Below are positions 1 through 7,033 of a DNA stretch of 7,464 nt, piece after piece. The notes below the pieces were generated by a model. That model worked only from the letters and a program-made list of their open reading frames with translations, made no database searches and had not been told where the DNA came from. Source of the DNA: Deltaproteobacteria bacterium (GTDB lineage Bacteria > Desulfobacterota > DSM-4660 > Desulfatiglandales > Desulfatiglandaceae). A program made the position numbers and the translations under genes. The DNA lies in contig JAFDJF010000098.1 in the NCBI GenBank assembly GCA_019307645.1, positions 1 through 7,464 on the forward strand. The letters are read 5' to 3'. Every line of letters starts with the position of its first letter. Position 1 is the stretch's first letter.

Positions 1-369
1 GAGAATGAGGATATAGAATACATCGCCCGGACCGCTGAAGAACAAGAGAACCGTCAGGAAAGCCCCCATGTAGCAGAATGTCATTAGAAACAATTTTTTT
101 TTGCGGCCCTGATCAGCGATTCCGCCCAGCACCGGAGCCGAAAAAAGGACTAGAAGAGACGTCAACCCGCTGGCATACCCCCAGAGACTTGTGGCGCTTA
201 GACACGCCGTGAAACCCATGAACGCCAGGTCCACGCCCTGTTTCGGGACTATCTGTTCTGCAAAATAGACAGGCAGAATTGCCGCCAGGATGGTAGTGGC
301 AAATGCCGAATTTGCCCAGTCATAGAGGCACCATCCGAATTTTTCTTTATTGCCTGGAGCTTTTAACAT
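1..369 (-). CDS. UMF1/Atg22-like MFS transporter, N-terminal part (truncated by window edge)
   Basis: The reverse strand is open from ATG at 369 to the left edge, giving 123 codons without a stop. The N-terminus reads FGWCLYDWANSAFATTIL (residues 11-28). The G-W-x-L-Y-D-W-A-N-S-A-F pattern just before the first membrane helix is the hallmark I know from the UMF1 / vacuole-effluxer Atg22-like branch of the major facilitator superfamily. Hydrophobic segments lie at about residues 22-40, 48-82 (probably one helix plus part of another) and 94-111. The loop GGIADQGRKKK (82-92) matches the cytoplasmic MFS motif A (G-x-x-x-D-x-x-G-R-K). It should be an inner-membrane permease; the substrate cannot be inferred, and bacterial members are mostly uncharacterised. 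No Shine-Dalgarno precedes the ATG, but an in-frame TAA lies 12 codons upstream and no better start is visible. It follows murJ on the same strand after 113 bp. The family call is fairly secure; the rest of the protein is outside the window. Confidence 0.82.
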   Translation of the reverse strand, partial: MLKAPGNKEKFGWCLYDWANSAFATTILAAILPVYFAEQIVPKQGVDLAFMGFTACLSATSLWGYASGLTSLLVLFSAPVLGGIADQGRKKKLFLMTFCYMGAFLTVLLFFSGPGDVFYILIL

Positions 370-391
370 TTTTCGTGGGTTTTTCGTGGGT
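370..391 (-). repeat. 11-bp perfect tandem duplication before the MFS start codon
   Basis: TTTTCGTGGGT occurs twice back to back (370-380 and 381-391), abutting the ATG of the transporter gene. On the coding strand it reads ACCCACGAAAA twice, then ATG. It occupies the place where a Shine-Dalgarno would be expected and contains none. It may be simple replication slippage; a role as leader or operator is speculative. Confidence 0.7.
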
Positions 392-407
392 GTTTGTAAC
401 AATTTAG

Positions 408-413
408 ATTATA
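408..413 (-). promoter_or_regulatory. possible -10 box (TATAAT) for the MFS gene
   Basis: On the reverse strand a perfect TATAAT hexamer lies 38 bases upstream of the transporter ATG. No recognisable -35 hexamer is found at 16-18 bp, and there is no TG extension, so this is only a candidate. The near-palindrome TAACCTGTTA (422-431) sits just upstream, where an operator or activator site could be. The alternative is that the gene is read through from murJ: no convincing terminator separates the two. Confidence 0.25.
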
Positions 414-482
414 TGAAGCGCTAACCTGTTACGGGTGTTTTGTATCAGTCCGGGTGTGTGTCCGCCGCCGGCTTTCAGCATC

Positions 483-2090
483 TCAACGGCTTAAGGATTT
501 TATCTTTCTGAAAAACGGGAAAAACATCTCCTTGATCGATGCCAGTTCCGTGCAGCCAAGCGCCAGGGCACTGCCAAAATATAGGATGATTCCTGCGACA
601 ACAAGCACTGCCAGATTGATTGTCATGCTCAGCAATCCGGCATTTGAATCAATAACCAGCCACCTGGAATGGAGATAATAAATCCCGAGTCCCATTACCA
701 CAGATGCAAAGGCGCTTTTCAGGCATGCGTTCAGGACGTTTTTCAGATTGGCCAGACGGATCTTTTTCTTGAGCAAAAAGAGGAGAAGGCAAAACTGGAG
801 GGTTGAGGATAAAGAAAGGGCAAGTGCAATTCCGCCGTGCCTCAACGGACCCATTAAGGATACGGCTGCAATAAGGTTTACAAAAAGCGCTGCAACAGCC
901 ACTTTGACCGGTGTTTTCGTGTCCTGAAGGGCGTAAAAGGCGGGAAGCAATATCCTAATCCCTGAATAGGCCCAAAGACCCAGGGCAAAGTAAAAAAGGG
1001 CGTGGTTCGTCATTTGCGTTGAGAGGGGACTAAAATCGCCCCTTTCAAAAAGAACCTGGATAATCGGCCTGCCAAGGATTATCAAGCCGGCCGTGGCCGG
1101 CAAGGTGATAAAAAAAACCAGTCGCAGGGCGTGGTTCACGGTATTCCCAAACTCATGGAGATCTTCCCTGGCTGCCTGGAGTGAAAGCGAAGGAAGCACG
1201 GCAGTGCTGATTGCGATGGCAAACACACCCAATGGAAGTTGAACAAGACGATCCGCAAAATAAAGCGATGAAACACTTCCCTGTGCAAGCAATGAAGCAA
1301 GCAGGGTCCCGATGAAACTGTTCAACTGGTATACTGCAGAGCCGAAAACAGCGGGCAGCATAAGCAACCCGATTCTTTTTACAGCCGGATGCCCCGGCTG
1401 CCAAAGGGGGGACAGACGCATCCCTTCTTTCAAGACCCAGGGGATCTGTAGCCCCACCTGAATAATACCGCCTAATATCACCCCTATGGCCACCCCCACG
1501 GCCGGCTCGGAACAATATGGGGAAATCAGGTACGCAGCACCGATGATACCCACATTCAGAAAAATGGGCGCAGCAGCAGGGGCCGCAAAACGCCTCAGAG
1601 AATTGAGCACGCCCATAAAAAAGGCCACAATACTGATAAGGAAAATATACGGAAACGTGATGCGGGTGAGCAGCACAGTCAGTTCGTACTTTGCTCCGGA
1701 AGACCCAAATCCAAAGGCCTGAAGCCTCACAAGCCAGGGAGCAAAGACAACGCCCATCAAAGTGACCAGTGCGAGAATGAGGGCAAGGAGAGTCAGCACC
1801 GTCCTTGCCATTTCAAAGGCCTCTTCTTTGGATTTTTTGCTCAGATACTCCGTGAATACCGGAATAAAGGCGATCGTAAGGGAGCCTTCGGCAAAGAGAC
1901 GTCTCAAGAGGTTAGGGATACGGAACGCCACAACAAAGGCATCTGCAACCATGCCTGTACCGAAAAAGCTTGCCAGAACCATATCCCGGACAAGACCAAG
2001 GATTCGGCTGAGAAAGGTAAAAAAGCTTACCACTCCCGCGGCACGGCTGACATTCTTTTCTTCAGATTCGGGCATATCAGAGTCTTGCAC
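483..2090 (-). CDS. murJ: lipid II flippase MurJ (MviN family)
   Basis: This 535-residue polytopic membrane protein flips the peptidoglycan precursor lipid II across the inner membrane (MOP superfamily, normally 14 helices; the E. coli protein is slightly shorter at about 511). The N-terminus carries the family signature: SRILGLVRD (28-36), ADAFVVAFRIPNLLRR (49-64) and FAEGS (66-70). Charged residues needed in the E. coli cavity have counterparts at a constant offset of 11: R29, R35, D50, R63 and R281 (in FADRL), matching R18, R24, D39, R52 and R270 from memory. Hydrophobic segments continue to the C-terminus, which ends in a basic tail (RKIKSLSR). The start is GTG at 2090, with AAGGA six bases upstream. 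The in-frame ATG at 2075 has no ribosome site, so the GTG is preferred. It is divergent from rpsT across 73 bp and followed on the same strand by an MFS gene. The first 15 or so residues (acidic) extend beyond the E. coli N-terminus. Confidence 0.95.
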   Translation of the reverse strand: MQDSDMPESEEKNVSRAAGVVSFFTFLSRILGLVRDMVLASFFGTGMVADAFVVAFRIPNLLRRLFAEGSLTIAFIPVFTEYLSKKSKEEAFEMARTVLTLLALILALVTLMGVVFAPWLVRLQAFGFGSSGAKYELTVLLTRITFPYIFLISIVAFFMGVLNSLRRFAAPAAAPIFLNVGIIGAAYLISPYCSEPAVGVAIGVILGGIIQVGLQIPWVLKEGMRLSPLWQPGHPAVKRIGLLMLPAVFGSAVYQLNSFIGTLLASLLAQGSVSSLYFADRLVQLPLGVFAIAISTAVLPSLSLQAAREDLHEFGNTVNHALRLVFFITLPATAGLIILGRPIIQVLFERGDFSPLSTQMTNHALFYFALGLWAYSGIRILLPAFYALQDTKTPVKVAVAALFVNLIAAVSLMGPLRHGGIALALSLSSTLQFCLLLFLLKKKIRLANLKNVLNACLKSAFASVVMGLGIYYLHSRWLVIDSNAGLLSMTINLAVLVVAGIILYFGSALALGCTELASIKEMFFPFFRKIKSLSR

Positions 2091-2096
2091 AGAAAA

Positions 2097-2101
2097 TCCT
2101 T
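2097..2101 (-). promoter_or_regulatory. murJ ribosome binding site deciding the GTG start
   Basis: AAGGA on the reverse strand, six bases before GTG at 2090. The alternative ATG five codons further in has no purine-rich site before it. The site overlaps the -35 hexamer of the opposing rpsT promoter. Confidence 0.6.
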
Positions 2102-2129
2102 GACATATATTTCCTATCTGCTGTAAATA
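2100..2129 (+). promoter_or_regulatory. probable sigma70-type promoter of rpsT
   Basis: A consensus -35 hexamer TTGACA (2100-2105) is followed after 18 bp by TAAATA (2124-2129), a weak -10, in an AT-rich tract. TG at 2122-2123 directly precedes it. Transcription would start near 2136 and give a leader of about 28 bases before the rpsT start codon. The -35 match is perfect, while the exact -10 register is uncertain (GTAAAT at 2123-2128 with a 17-bp spacer is the alternative). A weaker opposite-facing candidate for murJ is TTGACC (2161-2156) with TAAATA (2139-2134), spacer 16. Confidence 0.5.
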
Positions 2130-2151
2130 TATTTATTTATCCTACGTTTTT

Positions 2152-2158
2152 AGGAGGT
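2152..2158 (+). promoter_or_regulatory. rpsT Shine-Dalgarno, near-perfect, fixing the TTG start
   Basis: AGGAGGT lies five bases before TTG at 2164. It is the strongest ribosome site in the window and makes the unusual TTG initiation codon credible. There is no upstream in-frame ATG, and the S20 N-terminus A-N-H-K-S-A follows immediately. Confidence 0.85.
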
Positions 2159-2163
2159 CAAAT

Positions 2164-2430
2164 TTGGCAAACCATAAATCAGCCCTTAAAAGGGCCAAGC
2201 AGAACGAAGTCAGACGAATAAGGAACAAGGGCTATAAGACCAGAGTCAAGAAAGCTGTCCGGGAAGTCAGAACTGCCATAGCAAACAACTCTCAAGAACA
2301 GGCCCAAGCGAGCTTTCTGGAAGCTGTTTCTATCATTCAAAAAACCGCCTCAAAGGGTATTATTCACAGGAACCAGGCCTCCCGCAAAATCTCCCGTCTG
2401 GCACATCAACTTAATCAAATCACGGCATAG
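2164..2430 (+). CDS. rpsT: 30S ribosomal protein S20
   Basis: An 88-residue, strongly basic protein of the length expected for S20 (E. coli has 87). It begins ANHKSALKRAKQNEVRR and has the conserved C-terminal stretch KGIIHRNQASRKISRLAHQ (64-82). S20 binds 16S rRNA as a primary assembly protein near the bottom of the 30S body. It starts with TTG (2164-2166), five bases after a near-perfect Shine-Dalgarno. E. coli rpsT also uses UUG, which is linked there to autogenous translational control by excess S20; similar control here is an inference. It is the only plus-strand gene, divergent from murJ and convergent with holA, and has its own promoter candidate. Downstream lies a hairpin-rich repeat that may end its transcript. 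Confidence 0.97.
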   Translation: MANHKSALKRAKQNEVRRIRNKGYKTRVKKAVREVRTAIANNSQEQAQASFLEAVSIIQKTASKGIIHRNQASRKISRLAHQLNQITA

Positions 2431-2450
2431 AAGGCATATATACGGATTCC

Positions 2451-2570
2451 TTCCTTTAAGTCCCCCTTTGCAAAGGGGGATTGAGGGGGATTTTTAAGTA
2501 GTCGCAATAAATCCCCCCCGCCCCCCTTTACGAAAGGGGGGAGAACTGCGCTTAAGTTAATGACATTGAC
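2451..2570. repeat. palindromic three-hairpin dispersed repeat, copy 1
   Basis: A 120-bp element fills the rpsT/holA junction and recurs at 7034-7155 in the same orientation. It holds three stems in a row. Stem 1 is CCCCCTTT/AAAGGGGG (2462-2469 with 2472-2479, loop GC). Stem 2 is GGGGGATTT/AAATCCCCC (2485-2493 with 2509-2517, loop 15 nt). Stem 3 is CCCCCCTTT/AAAGGGGGG (2521-2529 with 2533-2541, loop ACG). The two halves are also imperfect inverted copies of each other, so one long cruciform is possible. It has no coding capacity, which fits a MITE- or REP-like element. I recall similar C5T3...A3G5 repeats in other environmental bacterial genomes. TTAA tetranucleotides stand near both ends (2456-2459, 2552-2555), but similarity between copies continues beyond them, so they are not a proven target duplication. 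Confidence 0.85.
2462..2541. terminator. possible bidirectional terminator at the rpsT/holA junction
   Basis: The hairpins of repeat copy 1 begin 31 bases after the rpsT stop and, from the other side, about 61 bases after the holA stop. On the plus strand a GC-rich hairpin is followed 11 bases later by TTTTT (2491-2495); on the minus strand the tract AAATCCCCC also sits among stable hairpins. Neither side has the classic stem directly abutting a T run, so termination is inferred from position and stem stability. No other terminator is visible between these convergent genes. Confidence 0.35.
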
Positions 2571-2602
2571 CTCTCACACCTTTCTTTTATCTATTCATCC
2601 TT

Positions 2603-3610
2603 TCACTTACAGAGCGATAACACTAAATTTTCGAGGACCAGGTGTCCCTGGGAGCCTGTTTTCAGGAGGCCATCCGCCTGGTAGAGCAGATCAAAGGCCT
2701 TCTCAAGCTCATTCGTTCTCCATTGTTTTGACTGTTGTTCAAGCCGCTTTGCCACAAAATTCTGAACTCTCAGCTCTTTAGACAGTTCTGCTGTCCGCCC
2801 TCCCCTTTCCATGACCGATTTTGTCTGCCACAGCAACCTGATCTGGCGGATAAACATCCCCATTATTCCAAGAGTTGCATCCTTTCCTTCCTCTTCCATA
2901 TACCTTTTCAATACGGCCATGGCCGCTTCACACTTTTTGAGCGACACATTGTCCATCAGTTCAAAAATGGTGTGGCTGCGACTGTAAATGGCAACTTTTT
3001 TCGCCTCCTCCATCCCAACATTCGCTTTTCCATAGCACAGATATATCTTTTCCAGTTCAGAGTACAGATCCCTCATTCTGTTTCCGACGATCTGCTGGAG
3101 GTAGGCACATGCCCGGGAGTCAATATTCAGACCCAGCTCCCTTGCCATTTTCATGATCCATGGCACGACCTGATTGTCATACAGTTTCCTGAAGTTGACG
3201 GCACGGTCGAGATTCTTGATTTTTTTATAGAACTTTTTCCTGAAATCAGGCTTTGAGGATACAAATATCAGGCAGGAAGTCTCCATGGGCTCATCCAGAT
3301 ACGGGATAAAGCTTTCAAGGGCCGCGGTTGGGATCTCTTCAGTCCTTCGCAAGATAATGAGCCGATTTTGAGATAGGAAAGGGAAAGAACTGGCAGTATC
3401 GATGATTTCTCCCGGGTTGGCTTTGGCTTCGTCGCCATAAAAGATTTGAAGGTTGAAGTCTCTTCCTTCCTCAGGAATAAAGGTCTCACGAACCTCCTTT
3501 AGAACCCTTTCCAGAAGAAACTCACTCTCTCCGTAAAAAAGATAAAATGGAAACAATCGCCCTTTTCCAAGTTGATTCAGGACATCATCAGGTGATAATT
3601 CTCCGGGCAT
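2603..3610 (-). CDS. holA: DNA polymerase III subunit delta
   Basis: 335 residues, close to the E. coli delta length (343). Delta is the wrench of the clamp loader: it binds and opens the beta sliding clamp in complex with DnaX and delta-prime. The N-terminal domain opens with FPFYLFYGESEFLLERVLKE (20-39), the typical Y-L-x-Y-G-E-E-x-F-L pattern of the family. The rest follows the delta plan: SLIFV-type strand (SCLIFVSS, about 111-118), the W-x-x-x-M/AxELG region (PWIMKMARELG, about 149-159), Y-S-E-L-E-K in the helical lid, then FELMD and the C-terminal oligomerisation helices ending LVLENLVLSLCK. No P-loop is seen, as expected for delta. The start ATG at 3610 has GGAAAGG five bases upstream, inside lptE, and shares one base with the lptE stop (TGATG), so translational coupling is likely. 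It is convergent with rpsT. Confidence 0.93.
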   Translation of the reverse strand: MPGELSPDDVLNQLGKGRLFPFYLFYGESEFLLERVLKEVRETFIPEEGRDFNLQIFYGDEAKANPGEIIDTASSFPFLSQNRLIILRRTEEIPTAALESFIPYLDEPMETSCLIFVSSKPDFRKKFYKKIKNLDRAVNFRKLYDNQVVPWIMKMARELGLNIDSRACAYLQQIVGNRMRDLYSELEKIYLCYGKANVGMEEAKKVAIYSRSHTIFELMDNVSLKKCEAAMAVLKRYMEEEGKDATLGIMGMFIRQIRLLWQTKSVMERGGRTAELSKELRVQNFVAKRLEQQSKQWRTNELEKAFDLLYQADGLLKTGSQGHLVLENLVLSLCK

Positions 3611-4215
3611 CAGAACCTTTCCATGGTTTTCAAATAGATCCTGTCAGCTAATCTTCCGGCAATTTCATCAAGGGCCTTTTGCTGGTTATATCGATTTGTG
3701 AGGGGGTCCTCTGTAACCTGATATCTTGCCTTTTCTTCCATGCCCTTTTCTTCCCATATGATTCTGCCGGTGGCCCTTTCCAGCAGTTTTACCTCCAGTC
3801 TGATGAACAAACGACGTGAATCAGTAACCTCATAATAAGTGGTCTCACCCTGAACATTGTCTTCGGTGATATCATAGGTCAAAGGTCTTGTCCTGATCTC
3901 ATATATCTTGCCGATCAAAACCATTTCAGCTTTATCCCGTGAAACCAGGGGGACATCTGCATGGCTGATAAACTCATCACGTATTGTCTTTGTGAATCCG
4001 CTTTCAAAACCCAAATCCGAAGAAGTGCTTTCCATTAAAGGAATTGCCAGACTCCGGATGTTTATCCCTACCGGCTCTCCTTCCGCCACAAAATGGTAGC
4101 CGCAGCCCGACAACAGGGCCAGGCACAACCATGTGGTCAGAGCCAGCAAAACAGTTTGGTGTCGCAAGGTGAAGATGCTTATCATACGATTCGAAACAAA
4201 ATTATTTATTAACAT
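3610..4215 (-). CDS. lptE: LPS-assembly lipoprotein LptE
   Basis: A 201-residue outer-membrane lipoprotein. A basic and hydrophobic signal (R18 to L35) ends in the lipobox LLSGC, with Cys38 as the acylation site. The mature protein begins C-G-Y-H-F, the hallmark of LptE (older names RlpB, or DUF/LptE family). LptE plugs and helps assemble the LptD barrel that places lipopolysaccharide in the outer leaflet. The mature part shows alternating beta-type strands, such as INIRSLAIPLME (51-62), where the family has the conserved I-x-x-I-x-I-P-x-F/M pattern. The length is near E. coli LptE (193). The start is uncertain. ATG 4215 gives 37 residues before the Cys; the in-frame ATG at 4185 gives a more usual 27. 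Neither has a clear ribosome site. The stop overlaps the holA start by one base; leuS lies 161 bp upstream on the same strand. Confidence 0.9.
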   Translation of the reverse strand: MLINNFVSNRMISIFTLRHQTVLLALTTWLCLALLSGCGYHFVAEGEPVGINIRSLAIPLMESTSSDLGFESGFTKTIRDEFISHADVPLVSRDKAEMVLIGKIYEIRTRPLTYDITEDNVQGETTYYEVTDSRRLFIRLEVKLLERATGRIIWEEKGMEEKARYQVTEDPLTNRYNQQKALDEIAGRLADRIYLKTMERF

Positions 4216-4376
4216 AATGATTTAGGTACCCAGCATATTCTATCGAAATGCATGCAACATGGTTTATGAAAACTGAATAATCGAATAACGATTACATGAA
4301 TTCCGAATGACAAAGGAAGGAGTTTTTATCAATTCTATAAAATAAATAGAGCGAAGCGATTCCATTCAAAGGAACC

Positions 4377-6956
4377 TCAAACCACCACATTGACCAGCTT
4401 TTTCTTGACAACAATTACCTTTTTAACCGGTTTCCCGTCAATAAAACGTTGAATCCGTTCGTCTGCCAGGGCATCAGCCTCAATCTGTTTTTCATCATAG
4501 GAAGCCGGCACTTCTATTCTGTTCCTAACCTTCCCGTTCACCTGCACAACAACCAGTCTTGTCTGCTTTTCCAGGGCATCCTCCTGATAAGTGGGCCAGG
4601 GTATTGACAGCAGGTTCTCGTCACGTCCCATTACGTGCCAAAGCTCCTCTGTAATATGGGGGACCACAGGCGAAAGCAAAACAACCGTTGCCTCAACAGC
4701 TTCCCGGATAACAGACCAGGCAATGTCATTCTTGTCTTCTTCCATATTAACAAACTGTGTGATCTCGTTTACCAGCTCCATGACCGCTGAGATGGCGGTA
4801 TTGAAGTGGAAGCGTGTTTCGATATCGTTTGTGACCTTCTTGATGGTAAAATGTGTTTTTCGATGAAGGTCTCTCGCCGGACCTTCCAGCGGTTCTTTGC
4901 CTTCATAAGAAGGAACTCCCGTAATCTTGGTGAGATTGTCAGCCACCAGGCGCCATACCTTTCCCAGAAACTTGGATACGCCGACAACCCCCTGGCCACT
5001 CCATTCCAGGCCTTTTTCAGGGGGTGCGGCAAACAGGCAGAACATTCTAACCGTGTCGGCACCATACTGATCTATCAGATCCTGGGGATCGATCACGTTT
5101 TTCTTGGATTTGGACATTTTGACCGTATTGCCGGTAATCACTTCCACCTGACAATGGATACAGCGGTTGTCCTTAACCTCAGCAGGAAAAAGGTACCCAT
5201 GAGTCGGGCATTCCTGTGTCTCCTTGCATACCATTCCCTGGGTCAGCAAATTGGTAAACGGTTCCTTTACCTTAACATAGCCAAGATCAGCAAGCACCCT
5301 TGTATAAAAGCGCGAATAGAGCAGATGCAGGATAGCGTGTTCGATTCCCCCGATGTACTGGTCCACAGGCATCCAATAATCAACCCTTTTTTCATCAAGA
5401 GGCCCCTTATCGTAATCGGGGCAGGCGTATCGATCAAAATACCAGGAAGATTCCACAAATGTGTCCATGGTGTCTGTTTCGCGCCTTGCCTTTCCATGAC
5501 ACGCTGGACAGCTTGTTTCATAAAATGACGGCTCAAAAGGTAGAGGAGATCCTCCATTAGGCTTCATGTCAAGATCCAGGGGAAGAACAACAGGAAGATC
5601 TTCTTCCGGAACCGGTACTGTGCCACATTTGTCACAATAAATAATAGGGATAGGGGCACCCCAATATCGCTGCCTCGATATGCCCCAGTCCCTGATCCTG
5701 AAATTCACTGTCTTGTGTCCCAGCCCTTTTGATTCCAGATATTCGGCAATTTTGTCCAGGGACTCCAGGTTGTGCTGTCCATTGAATGGGCCGGAATTTA
5801 CCATGACACCTTCGTCAACATAGGCCTCGGCCATATCCTCTTCCTTGAGTTCCCGGTCCTCTGGTTTAATGACAACTCTGAGAGGTAATCCGTATTTTTC
5901 CGCAAACTCGAAATCCCTCTGGTCGTGGGTGGGAACCGCCATAATGGCGCCGGTCCCGTAGTCAAAGAGGACAAAATTAGCCACATAGATGGGGATCTTC
6001 TCGTCTGTAACCGGATTGATGCAGTATCTTCCGGAAAAGACGCCATCCTTGGCCGTGTAATCCGCTGTACGCATAATGCTGTCCATCTTGAGGGCACGTT
6101 CCACAAACTCGAGGACTTCGCTCTCCTGTGGCGTCCCCTTTACCATTTTTTTGACCAGGGGATGCTCGGGAGCAAAACACAGAAACGTTGCACCATAAAG
6201 TGTGTCCTGTCGGGTAGTAAAAACCTTAATCACCTCATCCGAATCAACCATGGGGAATCGGATAATGGCGCCGTGGCTCTTTCCGATCCAGTTTTTCTGC
6301 ATGGTCATGACGCTTTCAGGCCATCCCGGGAGTTTGTCACAACAATCGAGGATGTCTTCGATATAGTCCGTTATCTTCAAAAACCAGCTGTCCATTTCTT
6401 TGATGGTAACTTCATCGTCTGTATGACGCCAGCAGCAGCCGTTTTCCACCTGTTCATTGGCAAGAACACTCTGGCATTTTTCACACCAGTTGACATGGGT
6501 TCTTTTCTTGTAGGCCAGCCCCTTTTCATACATCTTCAGAAATACAAGCTGTTCCCACCGGTAATATTCGGGGTCGCAGGTCGCAAGCTCCCGGTCCCAG
6601 TCATAGCTGAAACCCATTGTCTTGAGCTGAGCTTTCATGGCTTCTATATTGTCGTACGTCCAGCGGGCCGGATGCGTATTGTTCTCTATTGCGGCATTTT
6701 CAGCCGGCATCCCAAAGGCGTCCCACCCCATGGGATGGAGCACATTCTTACCGCACATCCTTTTGTATCTCGCAACCACGTCGCCAATCGTATAATTGCG
6801 CACATGGCCCATATGAATCTTTCCCGAAGGATAAGGGAACATCTCCAACAGGTAGTATTTCTCTTTAAAAGGGTCTTCGGAAACTTTGAACAGTCCTTTC
6901 TTTTCCCATGATGCCTGCCATTTGGCTTCCAGTTCCTGAGGACGATAAATTTTCAT
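4377..6956 (-). CDS. leuS: leucine--tRNA ligase
   Basis: A class I synthetase that charges tRNA-Leu in the cytoplasm; 859 residues from the chosen start, against 860 in E. coli. Seen in order: the HIGH-type motif HMGH (48-51) after PYPSGK; a zinc-type cluster with C158, C161, C175 and H178; NWIGKS (222-227) entering the CP1 editing domain, with threonine-rich TTRQDT (247-252) and AVPTHDQRD (340-348, D345); [10 protein letters not shown] (424-433); a second CxxC pair (C441/C444 with C483/C486); the KMSKS loop at 613-617; and the C-terminal domain with [12 protein letters not shown] (806-817). T252 and D345 fall at the E. coli editing positions. The ATG at 6956 is preferred because AGGAAAGGA ends nine bases upstream and [14 protein letters not shown] is a typical N-terminus. 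The upstream in-frame ATG at 7019 lacks a well-spaced site. A weak promoter candidate is TTGACC (7009-7004) with GAACAT (6986-6981). It probably leads the leuS-lptE-holA unit. Confidence 0.97.
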   Translation of the reverse strand: MKIYRPQELEAKWQASWEKKGLFKVSEDPFKEKYYLLEMFPYPSGKIHMGHVRNYTIGDVVARYKRMCGKNVLHPMGWDAFGMPAENAAIENNTHPARWTYDNIEAMKAQLKTMGFSYDWDRELATCDPEYYRWEQLVFLKMYEKGLAYKKRTHVNWCEKCQSVLANEQVENGCCWRHTDDEVTIKEMDSWFLKITDYIEDILDCCDKLPGWPESVMTMQKNWIGKSHGAIIRFPMVDSDEVIKVFTTRQDTLYGATFLCFAPEHPLVKKMVKGTPQESEVLEFVERALKMDSIMRTADYTAKDGVFSGRYCINPVTDEKIPIYVANFVLFDYGTGAIMAVPTHDQRDFEFAEKYGLPLRVVIKPEDRELKEEDMAEAYVDEGVMVNSGPFNGQHNLESLDKIAEYLESKGLGHKTVNFRIRDWGISRQRYWGAPIPIIYCDKCGTVPVPEEDLPVVLPLDLDMKPNGGSPLPFEPSFYETSCPACHGKARRETDTMDTFVESSWYFDRYACPDYDKGPLDEKRVDYWMPVDQYIGGIEHAILHLLYSRFYTRVLADLGYVKVKEPFTNLLTQGMVCKETQECPTHGYLFPAEVKDNRCIHCQVEVITGNTVKMSKSKKNVIDPQDLIDQYGADTVRMFCLFAAPPEKGLEWSGQGVVGVSKFLGKVWRLVADNLTKITGVPSYEGKEPLEGPARDLHRKTHFTIKKVTNDIETRFHFNTAISAVMELVNEITQFVNMEEDKNDIAWSVIREAVEATVVLLSPVVPHITEELWHVMGRDENLLSIPWPTYQEDALEKQTRLVVVQVNGKVRNRIEVPASYDEKQIEADALADERIQRFIDGKPVKKVIVVKKKLVNVVV

Positions 6957-6965
6957 GATCAACGA

Positions 6966-6974
6966 TCCTTTCCT
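6966..6974 (-). promoter_or_regulatory. leuS ribosome binding site deciding the internal ATG
   Basis: AGGAAAGGA on the reverse strand ends nine bases before ATG 6956. It lies inside the longer in-frame reading that would start at 7019, which argues that the 21 extra codons are leader and not protein. Confidence 0.7.
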
Positions 6975-7033
6975 GACTGTATGTTCAATCGAAGGCGGTG
7001 TTTGGTCAATCAGCGCCATTAAAATAACGATTT

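Noticed and set aside
1762..2103. Plus-strand open frame opposite the murJ N-terminus (and similar ones at 454-678 and 1486-1722)
   Set aside because: Antisense to conserved MurJ codons; the basic, low-complexity translations are typical of shadow frames.
2735..3256. Plus-strand open frame (173 codons) opposite holA
   Set aside because: Entirely antisense to a convincing delta subunit, with no recognisable domain or start context.
4358..4376. Terminator hairpin just after leuS (GGTTCC ... GGAATC)
   Set aside because: The stem is only six pairs with a wobble and is not followed directly by a T run; too weak to annotate.
4216..4376. Promoter for lptE within the leuS-lptE gap
   Set aside because: AT-rich, with isolated TAGAAT-like and TTGCAT-like boxes, but none at 16-18 bp spacing; only the TGCATGCA palindrome stands out and it has no clear role.
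5925..6911. Long plus-strand open frame (328 codons) opposite leuS, and another at 4806-5528 (240 codons)
   Set aside because: Both lie wholly antisense to a full-length, motif-complete LeuRS. Their translations show no family pattern and no ribosome site was found; they are codon-bias shadows.
6957..7019. LeuRS N-terminal extension of 21 codons from the upstream ATG at 7019
   Set aside because: The extension does not resemble LeuRS N-termini, it contains the strong AGGAAAGGA site of the internal ATG, and the 859-residue form matches the family length.
6957..7033. T-box or amino-acid-responsive leader upstream of leuS
   Set aside because: No specifier hairpin, T-box bulge sequence, leucine-rich leader peptide or adjacent terminator/antiterminator pair could be made out in this short stretch.
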